Of a stretch of 64,000 bases of DNA, positions 17,542-26,395 are shown piece after piece. Made by a program: the position numbers and the translations under genes. The notes under the pieces are model-generated. The model had not been told where the DNA came from, searched no databases, and saw nothing but the letters and a program-made list of their open reading frames with translations. The stretch is from assembly GCA_016234495.1 (NCBI GenBank), contig JACRBI010000030.1:116600-180599 (forward strand), written 5' to 3'. The stretch is from Chloroflexota bacterium. Lineage in GTDB: Bacteria; Chloroflexota; Anaerolineae; Anaerolineales; Villigracilaceae. How positions within the stretch are numbered: position 1 is the first letter of the stretch; every line of letters begins with the position of its first letter.

Positions 17542-18183
17542 CTATTCGAACAGGCTATTCCATATCCAGATCGACCCGCCTTCGGCCATGAGAGAAATGT
17601 AAAGCAGGGCTGAATAAACCCAGTCTTTTTGAAATTGAATAAGCCAGGATTGCAGCCAAAAGAAAACAAGGATGAGCACAATGGATCCCGCCCATGCCAT
17701 GGCGCTTGAAACCCATCTTGAAAGCGGATGATTTTCCTCTTGGTGAAAACCAACAAGCGCGTAAACCGGGGCGTTCAAGTTTGACTCCAGGACTTGGTTC
17801 AAAGGCTTGCGCGCAAGACCTGCGTGTTGTTCCGTAAAACAGACGATCACATCCCCTTCGCGCCATTCGGGCTTGACCACATTCAGCCAGTTATTTCCAA
17901 ATTCAATTTTTGACTCGACTGAAATGTTGCCCCCACCAACCAGCGCTGAGAACGTTACCAGCTGCCGGCGGACTGCCGGTTCGCGCGCCGCATCCTTGCT
18001 TAGACCGATGAACATGACGCGGCTTCCGAGAGCATCTGCCAGCTCCCAGATTTTTTGCGCCGCAAGCGCGGCATCTGCCACTGCTTCAGGTACAAGAACA
18101 ATTAATCGGCGGGCAGGCTGAAGGTCCGATACAGATGCGGGAGAAAATGCGAAAGAAGGGGGATTCGAGTCAAGCCTGTTCAT
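17542..18183 (-). CDS. USP-like domain protein with C-terminal membrane helices
   Basis: 213 residues; the ATG at 18183 is preceded by GAGGTGAC. Residues 25-145 form a universal-stress/KdpD-like alpha/beta domain (RRLIVLVPEAVADAALAAQK, then NAPVYALVGF), and residues about 155-200 hold one or two membrane helices. The gene ends 33 bases before the KimA-like importer and likely shares its message. The combination suggests an accessory protein controlling the importer at the membrane. I know of no named family that fits exactly. Confidence 0.6.
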   Translation of the reverse strand: MNRLDSNPPSFAFSPASVSDLQPARRLIVLVPEAVADAALAAQKIWELADALGSRVMFIGLSKDAAREPAVRRQLVTFSALVGGGNISVESKIEFGNNWLNVVKPEWREGDVIVCFTEQHAGLARKPLNQVLESNLNAPVYALVGFHQEENHPLSRWVSSAMAWAGSIVLILVFFWLQSWLIQFQKDWVYSALLYISLMAEGGSIWIWNSLFE

Positions 18184-18252
18184 GTCACCTCGTAGATATC
18201 CATATCGTATCCATCCCGCATAAAACGGTGACAAAGATTTCAGGCAATCGCA

Positions 18253-18289
18253 TAAAGAAAAAATAAAAGCGCCCTTATGTAAGGGCGCT
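18253..18289 (-). terminator. Intrinsic terminator of the kdpDE-like operon
   Basis: Perfect stem AGCGCCCTTA/TAAGGGCGCT (18268-18277 and 18280-18289) followed on the minus strand by TTTTATTTTTTC. Confidence 0.9.
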
Positions 18290-18334
18290 GCAAGGTGAAC
18301 TAATGTAATGCGACATTAATGTCGCGGTACTGAA

Positions 18335-19033
18335 TTATTCATCCGCAATAAAGCGGTAGCCGATGCCCGGTTCGGTTAAGATGAACTGCGGGCGTTCCGG
18401 GTCAACCTCAAGTTTTTTACGAAGCTGGCGCATATAAACGCGCAGATACTCGGTATGGTCGGCGTCGGCAGGATCCCAGACATTCGTAAGAATACTCTGA
18501 TGTGTGAGGACCCGCCCGTGATTGCCGGCCAGATACGCAAGCAATTTGTATTCGGTGGCTGTCAACTTGACTTCCTCGTCTCCCCGTTTGACGCTATGCC
18601 ACGCAAGGTCAATCGAAAGCTGCCCGGCCTTGACGACCTTACTTTGCGTCACTCCCTGCCTGCCCGCGGAGTGACGCAAAGCCACACGCACACGCGCAAG
18701 CAATTCTTCAATTCCAAACGGCTTCGTCAAATAATCGTCTGCGCCTTTATCGAGCGCGGCCACTTTATCCCGCTCGCTGTCGCGCACAGACAAAATGATG
18801 ATCGGACATTGCGTCCACTCGCGCAGGCGGGTGCAAACTTCCACACCGTCCATATCTGGCAGACCGAGGTCGAGAATTACAATTTCGGGTTCGTTTGTGG
18901 CAGCCAGCGTGAGACCTTCTTCACCACGGCTGGCTGTTGTCACTTTGAATCCTTTTTCTGTGAGGATGGTTCGGATTGCGCGCTGGATCTGCGGTTCATC
19001 GTCAATGACAAGAATATGCGGCGCGTTACTCAT
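18335..19033 (-). CDS. kdpE: KdpE-like OmpR-family response regulator
   Basis: 232 residues. Receiver domain (1-120) with acidic pocket DDE at 11-13, phospho-acceptor Asp 55 in VILDLGLPDMDG and the conserved Lys in LTKPFG. C-terminal winged helix (130-230) with LTATEYKLLAYLAGNHGRVL and the KdpE-type ending FILTEPGIGYRF. KdpE proteins switch on K+ transporter genes at low K+ or high osmolarity. Here no kdpFABC pump follows; the KimA-like gene downstream of the terminator is the obvious candidate target. Its ATG overlaps the stop of the kinase gene by four bases (ATGA). Confidence 0.88.
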   Translation of the reverse strand: MSNAPHILVIDDEPQIQRAIRTILTEKGFKVTTASRGEEGLTLAATNEPEIVILDLGLPDMDGVEVCTRLREWTQCPIIILSVRDSERDKVAALDKGADDYLTKPFGIEELLARVRVALRHSAGRQGVTQSKVVKAGQLSIDLAWHSVKRGDEEVKLTATEYKLLAYLAGNHGRVLTHQSILTNVWDPADADHTEYLRVYMRQLRKKLEVDPERPQFILTEPGIGYRFIADE

Positions 19034-20502
19034 TCAGTCTCCGTATCCATTGGCAGGTTGGGAAGCGAAACACCTTCCCAGATCAACGGCAATGTGAAAT
19101 TAAAAGCAAAGCCATCGGGCACATTCTCTGCCCAAAGCCGCCCGCCGTGCGCTTCGACGATGCCCTTGCAAATCGAAAGACCAAGCCCCGTGCCGGTGAC
19201 CCGGTCGGCGGCGGTGATGCGATAGAACTTGTCGAAGATGCGTTCCAAATGTTCAGGCGGAACTTGCGGACCCTGATTGCTGACTTGCACGTGAATGGCA
19301 TCGCCTTCCACAAACGCACGCACGCGTATCACAGTTTTTTCCGGCGCATACTTCACGCTATTACTCAAAAGATTCGTGAAAACCTGTTCCATTTGAACGA
19401 AATCCACGGGCACGAGCGGCAATCCTTCAGGTGCGTCCAACTCAACTCGATGTTCCCCCGCCAGATGTTTCATGCGCGTCAACACGCTCCCGATGATCTC
19501 CGGCAAAATATTCCACTCACGTTTTGGCTTGAGCACACCCGACTCGATCCGCGACATGTCGAGCAAGTTTCCGACAAGCATATTTAAATGATCGGCCTCA
19601 TCGTCAATGGCGGCGATCAACTCCGGGCGCGCGGCGGAATCCCAGTGAACGTCATTGCTCCTCAAGCTCGAGGCTGCGGCCTTGATCGTTGAAAGAGGCG
19701 TTCGCAGTTCATGCGAAACAGAAGATAAAAGAATCGATTTTAAATGGTCGCTCTCTTCGAGGACTCTCGCACGGGACTCTGCTTGCGCGAGACGCGCGCG
19801 CTCAAGCGCCAACGCACCCTGACTCGCAAACGTCTGCAATAAGCGCTTCTCACTGGACGTTATGGCTGGTGCCGCCCGCCAAAGCAGAATCTCCCCGAGA
19901 ACGCCTCTCGCCACCTGCAATGGGACTATCCACTCCGGGGTGCGGGCTGGCTGGGTTGCTTCGGGCAACTGGAAAGCGAGAAAATGCGGGCCGTGAATAT
20001 TGACCTCGACTGCTTCACCCTGAGAAACTTCCTGCACCTGTTTTGCAAGGATTTGCGCGATCGCTCGATCATCGTTCAGTCCCGCAAGCCCGGTGCTTAG
20101 TTCGTAGAGCTGGGTGGCCTCACGTTCACGCGCTGTTGCCGCGGCCAAACTGGATTGCATCCGCCCCACCAACTGACTGATCACAATCGCCACAATCAGA
20201 AATATGACCAAAATCACCACATCCGTTGGGCGGTGAACTGCGAAGGTGTAATAGGGTTTGATAAAGAAGTAATTGAATGTAAGGAAGGTTGCCAGCGCAC
20301 TGGTGATGCCAGGTCCAAGCCCCCAATAAGCGGTGATCAGCCCAAGCGGGATTAAATACAAAAGCGCCACCAAAGCAGTGTCCAATGATTCGCGTAAGGC
20401 GAACAAAACGGCAGTGACCAGGGCAATAAAACCGAGCGCGAACAAATATTTATAAAACCGCGCGATGAAAGAGGAACTTTGCATATTCATGAAGTTTATC
20501 AC
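19030..20502 (-). CDS. KdpD-like sensor histidine kinase lacking the N-terminal Kdp sensor
   Basis: 490 residues. Four helices of a DUF4118 membrane module (about 15-110), a GAF-like segment (about 125-245), HisKA with the phospho-His in SSVSHELRTPLSTI (about residue 260), and an ATPase domain with NLLSNSVKYAP, FDKFYR and GTGLGLSICKGIVEAHGG. Compared with classical KdpD (about 900 residues) the N-terminal KdpD and USP domains are absent. The start used is a GTG overlapping the upstream stop (GTGA); an ATG four codons later is an alternative. It is translationally coupled to the KdpE-like regulator. Confidence 0.88.
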   Translation of the reverse strand: MINFMNMQSSSFIARFYKYLFALGFIALVTAVLFALRESLDTALVALLYLIPLGLITAYWGLGPGITSALATFLTFNYFFIKPYYTFAVHRPTDVVILVIFLIVAIVISQLVGRMQSSLAAATAREREATQLYELSTGLAGLNDDRAIAQILAKQVQEVSQGEAVEVNIHGPHFLAFQLPEATQPARTPEWIVPLQVARGVLGEILLWRAAPAITSSEKRLLQTFASQGALALERARLAQAESRARVLEESDHLKSILLSSVSHELRTPLSTIKAAASSLRSNDVHWDSAARPELIAAIDDEADHLNMLVGNLLDMSRIESGVLKPKREWNILPEIIGSVLTRMKHLAGEHRVELDAPEGLPLVPVDFVQMEQVFTNLLSNSVKYAPEKTVIRVRAFVEGDAIHVQVSNQGPQVPPEHLERIFDKFYRITAADRVTGTGLGLSICKGIVEAHGGRLWAENVPDGFAFNFTLPLIWEGVSLPNLPMDTETE

Positions 20503-21353
20503 TTGTTAATTTCAGGGATGGCCGCCCACTCTCCCGCAAGTTTGGGATGCTCTGCCATAGCCAGTTTTCCGTTTTCCACCAGCCTGCCGACCGACCTTTT
20601 TATGACCTCATTGCCCCAGCCGAATAATTTATTCACATCACGCAGATCTGCTGCGCCGACCATGTTGAAATACAACTCCAGTAATTTTGTGCGCGCCTGC
20701 GATTCTGTGATGATCCGCGCCTGCTCGGAGAGATCGGGATAATGACGCGTGACAATTTCGTAAATGTGCGAATACTTCCATGCCCCGGCCTGCGCCACGC
20801 CAATGGGCAGGATCTTGAAATCACGCTGCAATTGTTCAAGCGCCTTGTTGAACTCGGTGTCATTCGCGTTGGAGAGTTTCGCCTTCTGGCGCAAGTCCAG
20901 CGTGTTCAATGCGCCGTTGTCGAGCAACGTCTCGTAGACTTGTTTTGAGGCTTGCGTTAATCGTCCCTCGCGGTAGGCGATCAGGTAATCCTCTTCGGGC
21001 GAGCCGTAATTTTCGGAGAGGGCGTAAAAATACGGGGCGACTTCAAGCGAGATCATCGTTGCTTTGCCGCGCAATACTTTTGCGTAATACCAGATTTTTC
21101 TACCGAGAGCGCCGTCTTTCCAACCCCAGGTGATGTGACCGGGGTCGTCGTGTTTGTCGGCTACGGGCCTGTCGCCGGCGACGGCTGTCCACAGCGAGGG
21201 CAGGTCAATGCCTTTGATGGGCCAAAAGTAGACGAAGCCGCGCTCGTTGACGAAGGTCAATGCCTGGGTAGGAGAAGAAAGCCTTTTGGCGGGAGGCAGG
21301 CCAAAGGTCCGATTGCGATGCGTTTGAAGTTTCTTCAGATTAATGACCGGCAT
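20499..21353 (-). CDS. Winged-helix protein, AlkZ/YcaQ-like
   Basis: 284 residues. The C-terminal half (about 130-270) is built of short helices with QVYETLLDNGALNTLDLRQK and TKLLELYFNMVGAADLRDVN, the winged-helix arrangement seen in the AlkZ/YcaQ group (DNA crosslink glycosylases and relatives). The QxQ-type catalytic motif of AlkZ is not visible, so it may not be a glycosylase. Aromatic-rich N-terminal part (GFVYFWPIKG, WYYAKV). Placed between a phosphoesterase gene (8 bases upstream) and the KdpD-like kinase (4-base overlap), so co-transcribed. Function unknown; assignment to family is tentative. Confidence 0.55.
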   Translation of the reverse strand: MPVINLKKLQTHRNRTFGLPPAKRLSSPTQALTFVNERGFVYFWPIKGIDLPSLWTAVAGDRPVADKHDDPGHITWGWKDGALGRKIWYYAKVLRGKATMISLEVAPYFYALSENYGSPEEDYLIAYREGRLTQASKQVYETLLDNGALNTLDLRQKAKLSNANDTEFNKALEQLQRDFKILPIGVAQAGAWKYSHIYEIVTRHYPDLSEQARIITESQARTKLLELYFNMVGAADLRDVNKLFGWGNEVIKRSVGRLVENGKLAMAEHPKLAGEWAAIPEINK

Positions 21354-21361
21354 GAGTCAAA

Positions 21362-22360
21362 TTATTTCCACGGTGAGGTGATGAGAGTCGTTTCCGCATC
21401 GGCGGTGCGACCGAGGTGGGGCAAGCCCCAAGCCTCGGAGATGGTCTTGAGGATGGAGTAATGCGAATAGGGCGTGGCGTCTTGAAAATTTTCTCTCACT
21501 TGCGGAGAAATAAAAACCGTGGCGATTCGTCCGCCGGCTTTTTCGGGCAGGCCGCAGCAGGAGTGTTCCCCCTGCCCTTCGTCCCATGTGAGAATGATGA
21601 GGTATGGCTCACCAGTGGATTCCAGCGCGGGATAAAGTTTGTCCATTTGTTCTTTCAGCCAGCCATCTGCAAGGTCGAGGTCGCAATCGTGGGATGAGTA
21701 ACAAATATCAGGCGTGATGAAGGTGAAGTTGGGGAGGTCATTTGCAGCGATGTCTGCGTCCATTTGAGTTAGGGGGACAATGCTTCGCAGGCACCGTTCG
21801 CGGTTTAATCGGATCGGGTCAAAGAAGATGAATGGGTTGTGCTTGCGAACATAGCGCAGGGTCTCGCCTTCGAAGCATGGCTCGGGCATATCGTCCTGAT
21901 AAGTTTTCCAGGTGCGGCCGCTGGCTTCGATCATATCTGGCAGGCTGGGAGAGTCGATGTGGCAATCGTCAAAGTCAACGCAGTTATCATCAATGCCGAA
22001 TGTATCGCCGCCGATCAGGGAGATGTAGTTCGGCAGGCTGGGATGTGTGGTTGCGTAATGTTGGGTCAACAGGGTGTATGAGTTGGCAAGGAGGTTAAAG
22101 TATGCCATGTCTGAATTGCCGATGACCGTGCCAAATTCCTTGTTTTCAAAGATGATGATGACGATATGGGAAAAATTTGGGACAAGCGGGATCGGCGTGG
22201 ATGTGGGGAAATCTGTCGCGGCGGGGGCGGTCGTTGCGCTGGGAATTGTCCGCAGCGGGAGGGTGGGAGGAGGAATCGTCGGCGCCGACTCTGTTTGTGC
22301 GGGCTGGCAGGCTGCAGCGAGAAGAGATGCGATGATCGTCATCCGCAAAATTTTTTTCAT
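21362..22360 (-). CDS. Phosphoesterase-family lipoprotein (PF04185-like)
   Basis: 332 residues from ATG 22360. Signal with lipobox LAAAC, a short Thr/Pro linker, then a catalytic fold related to acid phosphatase AcpA / phospholipase C: IIIFENKEFGTVIG near the start, HPSLPNYISLIGGDTFGIDD in the middle, ILTWDEGQGEHSCC and FISPQV near the end. The Glu-Asn of FEN and the later Asp-Glu pair are typical metal and active-site positions. It probably removes phosphate from extracellular esters. First gene of the leftward cluster that continues into the winged-helix protein and the KdpDE-like pair. Confidence 0.85.
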   Translation of the reverse strand: MKKILRMTIIASLLAAACQPAQTESAPTIPPPTLPLRTIPSATTAPAATDFPTSTPIPLVPNFSHIVIIIFENKEFGTVIGNSDMAYFNLLANSYTLLTQHYATTHPSLPNYISLIGGDTFGIDDNCVDFDDCHIDSPSLPDMIEASGRTWKTYQDDMPEPCFEGETLRYVRKHNPFIFFDPIRLNRERCLRSIVPLTQMDADIAANDLPNFTFITPDICYSSHDCDLDLADGWLKEQMDKLYPALESTGEPYLIILTWDEGQGEHSCCGLPEKAGGRIATVFISPQVRENFQDATPYSHYSILKTISEAWGLPHLGRTADAETTLITSPWK

Positions 22361-22366
22361 GCCCGC

Positions 22367-22396
22367 ATTATAAATTGTTTTGATATCGCAATTCAA
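22367..22396 (-). promoter_or_regulatory. Promoter of the phosphoesterase gene, leaderless geometry
   Basis: On the minus strand TTGAAT (22391-22396) and TATAAT (22367-22372) are 18 bases apart. Only 6 bases separate the -10 box from ATG 22360, so the transcript should begin at or beside the start codon. Confidence 0.65.
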
Positions 22397-22473
22397 TTTG
22401 TCGACAATTCTGGGATAATGCGGGCGGGTAATTCCTGTCACACTTCGAGACGGTGAACATAGGAGAGCAATTA

Positions 22474-23640
22474 ATGACCACAGTCCGCACCCCAGCAAAG
22501 ATCATCCCGCGCGCTTTTCCGGGCATCATGCCGGATGAAATGCAGGAAATTATCATGAACAGCCGCATCAAGGCGTATCCGCCTGATACGGTGATTTGCA
22601 GGGAAAATGAAGTTGAGTTTACGTTTTACATGATCCTTGAAGGGGAGTTCAAAGTTACAAAGGTCATCAACAATTCGCAGGATCGTTTATTGAAGACATT
22701 AACCGCGGGGGATTTTTTCGGGGAGATGGCGTTGATCCATAATGCTCCGCGCGCGGCGACAGTCACCGCGCTGACAAATGCCACCCTGCTTGAGTTGGAC
22801 AAAGAAGGATTCAAGCGGGTGCTTAAACACAGCCCAAGTGTGTCGCTGGCGATGGTCAGCGAGATCAGCAACCGCCTGCGTCAGAACGATGAGTTGACGA
22901 TTGAAGACCTGCGTATGCGCGCCGCTGAACTGGCGGATGCGTATCAGAGGCTTGCCCAGCAGGACCTTGCGCGGCATGAATTTCTCTCAAACGTGGCGCA
23001 TGAACTGCGCACACCGTTGATGGTCGCAAGCGGTTATTTACATGCCTTCAAAAAGGGAATGGTAACGAGCGGGCAGCTCGACAGCACGATGGACACCATC
23101 ACCCGCAATGTGGATCAGATCGTCACGCTCACGAACGATATTTTGTTCCTGCAAGAAATCGAATTGGTTTTACCTGAATTCCAATCTGTCAATTTGGTGC
23201 AAATAGCAGAGGATGTTGCAAAGGCCTATCAAGACAAGGCGCAGTCGAAGCTGGTGAAGTTGACAATAAAAGGCGGCAATCACATATCTGCCGTGCAAGG
23301 CGATAAACATTCGATTCAACGCGCCGTCACCGCGCTGGTGGATAATGCGATTAAGTTCAGCAACCCAAATGGAAGCGTGGAAATTTATTTTTCAGAAAAT
23401 GGGACGCGGGCAAGCATATCCGTTGAAGACCACGGCATTGGCATCGCCCCGGAGATTCGTCCGCGCATCTTCGACAGGTTTGTGCATCTGGAAAAAAGCG
23501 GGGACGAATTGTACGGCGGTCTCGGCATCGGGCTGTCTATCACGAGGCAGGTCATTCAACAACACAACGGCACACTGGAAGTGGAAAGCAAGCCCGGCAT
23601 GGGGAGTAAGTTTACAATCTCGTTGATGAAGTGGCAGTAG
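22474..23640 (+). CDS. Histidine kinase with N-terminal cyclic-nucleotide-binding domain
   Basis: 388 residues. The start at 22474 follows GGAGAG. Residues about 15-135 form a Crp-like cNMP-binding roll (FYMILEGEFKVTKV, LTAGDFFGEMALIHNAPRAA, the latter a near-canonical phosphate-binding cassette with Glu and Arg). A helical linker leads to HisKA with FLSNVAHELRTPLMVASGY (about 175) and an ATPase domain with VDNAIKFSNPNGS, EDHGIGI and GGLGIGLSI. No membrane helix: a soluble kinase likely controlled by cAMP or a similar nucleotide. No response regulator gene is adjacent, so its partner is unknown. Confidence 0.9.
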   Translation: MTTVRTPAKIIPRAFPGIMPDEMQEIIMNSRIKAYPPDTVICRENEVEFTFYMILEGEFKVTKVINNSQDRLLKTLTAGDFFGEMALIHNAPRAATVTALTNATLLELDKEGFKRVLKHSPSVSLAMVSEISNRLRQNDELTIEDLRMRAAELADAYQRLAQQDLARHEFLSNVAHELRTPLMVASGYLHAFKKGMVTSGQLDSTMDTITRNVDQIVTLTNDILFLQEIELVLPEFQSVNLVQIAEDVAKAYQDKAQSKLVKLTIKGGNHISAVQGDKHSIQRAVTALVDNAIKFSNPNGSVEIYFSENGTRASISVEDHGIGIAPEIRPRIFDRFVHLEKSGDELYGGLGIGLSITRQVIQQHNGTLEVESKPGMGSKFTISLMKWQ

Positions 23641-23645
23641 AAAAT

Positions 23646-23687
23646 AAAAGAGTCCCGAAAGTTTATCAACCTTTGGGACTCTTTATT
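23646..23687. terminator. Bidirectional intrinsic terminator overlapping the NUDIX stop codon
   Basis: AAAGAGTCCCgAAaGTT pairs with AACCTTTGGGACTCTTT (15 of 17 positions) around a TATC loop; A-run on the left, T-rich on the right. It lies between the convergent CNBD-kinase and NUDIX genes; the right arm includes the TAA of the NUDIX gene. Confidence 0.82.
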
Positions 23688-24180
23688 CCCCGAACACGAC
23701 AGCCAACTGATCGTTCTCATCGTAATATGAGCGCGCCGAAAACGGCGGATCACCGCGCCGCATGTTGTGGATTCGATCCAGCAGGACGGGCAAATCTTCA
23801 ACCACTGGTAGATGAAGAACCGCTTCCCTTTCCACCCATTCAACTGCTCCTTCCCCACTGGCTTGAATCTCCCCTTGGGCATTTTCCCCGCAAAACACAA
23901 ACAGACAGATTCCCGTCTCTCCGGCATCCACAATGACAGTGCCGCACAACCATAAATCCGCTGTTAAACCTGTCTCTTCCAGCAACTCACGCCGAGCAGA
24001 TGTGAGCACATCTTCCCCGCGCTCTACATGACCGCCAAGCCCGTTGTATTTGCCGGCCCATAACCGCTTGGTTGGCGCGCCTTTGATCAACAAATACTCG
24101 CTCCCTTTACGGACAAAAATCGCCGTGCGGGGAATGAGCATGTATCTGTCTGTTGTAACGCCCTGGTCAGTTTTTGGCAT
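23683..24180 (-). CDS. NUDIX hydrolase
   Basis: 165 residues with a complete Nudix box (about residues 48-70): G-x5-E-x7-REL-x-EE-x-G, seen as GHVERGEDVLTSARRELLEE followed by TGL. This binds Mg and hydrolyses nucleoside diphosphates linked to another group. Opening VTTDRYMLIPRTAIFVRKG and a charged C-terminal tail resemble 8-oxo-dGTP-type housecleaning members, but the substrate cannot be fixed. Monocistronic: a terminator overlaps its stop and a long palindrome lies upstream. Confidence 0.93.
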   Translation of the reverse strand: MPKTDQGVTTDRYMLIPRTAIFVRKGSEYLLIKGAPTKRLWAGKYNGLGGHVERGEDVLTSARRELLEETGLTADLWLCGTVIVDAGETGICLFVFCGENAQGEIQASGEGAVEWVEREAVLHLPVVEDLPVLLDRIHNMRRGDPPFSARSYYDENDQLAVVFGE

Positions 24181-24199
24181 GGGAGTATTTTAAAAAGAA

Positions 24200-24274
24200 T
24201 TCACCACAGAGGGCACAGAACCCACAGAGATTTCAAAAAGAAATTCTCCGTGCTCTTCGTGCCTCTGTGGTGAA
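24200..24274. repeat. Degenerate 'CCACAGAGG' palindrome, copy 1
   Basis: TTCACCACAGAGG at the left end and CCTCTGTGGTGAA at the right end are exact inverted 13-base arms; the interior is also roughly symmetrical (cacagag/ctccgtg). It fills the gap between NUDIX and aldolase genes. Related copies at 63463-63537 and 63898-63967. Confidence 0.85.
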
Positions 24275-24283
24275 AAGAACTTA

Positions 24284-25702
24284 CTAATCCGCTAAATCGC
24301 TAACATCTTCTGCAGCGACTTCCTGCTTCACATAATTTTCCAGCTTCGGAGCAACTTTCGCTGAGGTGATGTATTGATTAACGTAATTCTTCGTATCCTT
24401 CACGCCGAGCAGATTGAAGAGCTTATCAAACTGCGCTTCCCACGCCACGCCGAGTTTGGCTTTATCTTCATCAGATAAGGCGTATGACTTCGCTTTGAAA
24501 GGTCCAACAGCATTCTTGCGGGTCTTGTAATAGAACTGTTCATCGGTCATGCCGGGTTTGCGATCCGCCGCAGAATGGACATCCAGCCATGCGTACATTT
24601 CGTTTTTGAAATCAGCGGGGATATTATCGAAGAACATGGTCGTAAAGTTCGTGGCGAGATGCACTTCGATGGCTTCGTTCTGAACAAATTGATTAAAGTT
24701 TTCCTCGGGCAAAGTGGATGCGCCATGCTGGACGGTTCCGCCCATGCCATATTCCTTGCGCGATACGCGGCTTAGGTCACGCAGAACATCGAAGGCGATG
24801 GTCACGTCGGCGAGGGAGCCATCCGCAAGAACTGTGCCGCCGTGCGAGGTGCCGGTCAGAACGCTGATCTTGCTCAGGCCGGGCTTGCCGGGCGCGAGTT
24901 TATTCATCTCGGCATTGTAACCATCCATATAAGCACGGAGTTCAGGTTCGGTGGAATTGTTCGTGCCAACCTCGCCAATCTCACCGCCGATGGAAATCGT
25001 CACGCCTGCGGGTTGGTTCTCACGTATGAAAGCGGAGAGCTGCGCCGATAACTGATAATTAATCGTCTGTTGCGCTTCAACTGTCGGCAGGTGGATATCA
25101 ACCAGCGTGGAAGTATCCACGTCAATGTTGAAGAAGCCTGCATCCATCGCTTCGATGGACAGGTCACGCACCGCCTTCAATTCAGCCTGAGAGTCGGCCG
25201 CAAACTTCTTAGCCGATACTTGGAAGTGGTCGCCTTGAATGAATACCGGCCCGACAAAACCTTCGGCAACGGCGGCGGCGAGAATATTGGTCGCATATTC
25301 TGAAGGACGCTGAGCCGTGTAACTCATTTCGGAGCGGGCAAGTTCAAAAATGAATGCGCCGCCGTTGATCTTGTTGGCCGCACGGAACATGGCGCGCGCG
25401 GCATGATGCGACAAGGCGCGCAGGTTGAAGGCAGGTGTGGTGAAAGTCATCGGCACATCGCCGCGTCCGCGCGCCATGTATAACTCGTGAATGGACGCCG
25501 GGTAGACTCCCAACTCCAAAGCAGCAGCACGGATAAGGAAACGGGACCAGCCCGCAGTTGAGTCTGAAGCGAGAGCAGAACGTTCCACCAGCCTGCTGAT
25601 ATTCTTCCTGAATTTCGCCGCGTCAGTTACTTTGACCGTTGTCCCGTCCACAGATAAGCTGTTTTCAACAAGGTCAAGCAACTCTTTTATTTGATTCGAC
25701 AT
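24284..25702 (-). CDS. Class II fructose-bisphosphate aldolase-family protein
   Basis: 472 residues, longer than typical FbaA (about 350). Class II signatures: FIQGDHFQVSAKK (Asp/His pair), ISIGGEIGEVGTNN (Glu), SVLTGTSHGGT and TVQHGASTLPEENF (zinc-binding His residues). It would cleave or form a ketose 1,6-bisphosphate with dihydroxyacetone phosphate using zinc. An extra N-terminal segment of about 90 residues and C-terminal helices set it apart, so a related sugar phosphate may be the substrate. The ATG follows AGGAG. Divergent from the coiled-coil gene at 25822; possible -10 TATAAT at 25738-25743 on the minus strand. Confidence 0.88.
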   Translation of the reverse strand: MSNQIKELLDLVENSLSVDGTTVKVTDAAKFRKNISRLVERSALASDSTAGWSRFLIRAAALELGVYPASIHELYMARGRGDVPMTFTTPAFNLRALSHHAARAMFRAANKINGGAFIFELARSEMSYTAQRPSEYATNILAAAVAEGFVGPVFIQGDHFQVSAKKFAADSQAELKAVRDLSIEAMDAGFFNIDVDTSTLVDIHLPTVEAQQTINYQLSAQLSAFIRENQPAGVTISIGGEIGEVGTNNSTEPELRAYMDGYNAEMNKLAPGKPGLSKISVLTGTSHGGTVLADGSLADVTIAFDVLRDLSRVSRKEYGMGGTVQHGASTLPEENFNQFVQNEAIEVHLATNFTTMFFDNIPADFKNEMYAWLDVHSAADRKPGMTDEQFYYKTRKNAVGPFKAKSYALSDEDKAKLGVAWEAQFDKLFNLLGVKDTKNYVNQYITSAKVAPKLENYVKQEVAAEDVSDLAD

Positions 25703-25734
25703 CTTATATATACTCCTGGGGAAATAATGGTAAC

Positions 25735-25764
25735 TTGATTATAACTGGAATTAAACGATATAAT
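25735..25764 (+). promoter_or_regulatory. Promoter of the 25822 gene
   Basis: TTGATT (25735-25740) and TATAAT (25759-25764) with an 18-base spacer; predicted 5' leader about 50 bases. The -35 overlaps the probable -10 of the divergent aldolase gene, so the two promoters may compete. Confidence 0.65.
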
Positions 25765-25821
25765 GAGCGTTGTCGTGAGACGATTTGAAGCAACTCTCGT
25801 ATATTCTGGCAGGAGGCTCAC

Positions 25822-26346
25822 ATGAGTGATTTCTTTGACAAGGTAAAAGACCAGGCAGATCCGTTCAAAAAACTGCTATCGTTTATTCCCGGTTTCAGCG
25901 GCTACATAGAAAGGCAAAACCGCCGCGACGCAGACAAAATTCTGCGTGACACAGTTGCGCGACGCTTCGAGGAACTTTGGGGACGCGCTTCAAACCTGCA
26001 AGTTGAACTTGTCAACAACGGCATGATTCAATATGTGGACGACATGGAAAAAGCCGCGCTCGCGCTGCGTACCTTCATTGACAAGATCTCCCGAGCCGCG
26101 CGCGGCTATTCGGGTCTGTTCGATGCGACCAAGATCAACGAGGAGGAACTCGAAGCGATCTATCAATTCGACCTTGCCTTCTTCACGATCGCCGACCAGA
26201 TCAAAGGCGGGCTCGACAACGTGGAAGCCAGCCTCGCCGATGAAGCCGCCCTGCCGGCCGCCATTCGCAACCTGACATCGCTTGCGCGCCTTGCCGTGGA
26301 AACCTTTGAGCGCCGCTCTGAGGTTGTTACCGGAAGCGGGCAATAA
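25822..26346 (+). CDS. Soluble helical protein of unknown function
   Basis: 174 residues, charged and predicted all-helical (for example QNRRDADKILRDTVARRFEE and MEKAALALRTFIDKISRAAR). No signal peptide and no membrane segment. AGGAGG precedes the ATG. I do not recognise the family; the heptad-like spacing suggests coiled coils. Stands just before the molybdenum hydroxylase operon but a 13-bp hairpin (26355-26383) lies between, so co-transcription is uncertain. Confidence 0.7.
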   Translation: MSDFFDKVKDQADPFKKLLSFIPGFSGYIERQNRRDADKILRDTVARRFEELWGRASNLQVELVNNGMIQYVDDMEKAALALRTFIDKISRAARGYSGLFDATKINEEELEAIYQFDLAFFTIADQIKGGLDNVEASLADEAALPAAIRNLTSLARLAVETFERRSEVVTGSGQ

Positions 26347-26354
26347 AAATTTAT

Positions 26355-26383
26355 GTCGGGGCACGGCGACGCCGTGCCCCGAC
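26355..26383. repeat. Perfect 13-bp GC-rich hairpin
   Basis: Arms 26355-26367 and 26371-26383 (GTCGGGGCACGGC and its complement) with a GAC loop, 12 bases before the coxMS start codon. No T-run; resembles the dispersed palindrome at 30441-30468 in position (between cistrons) and composition. Confidence 0.85.
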
Positions 26384-26395
26384 GGATTTATATCT

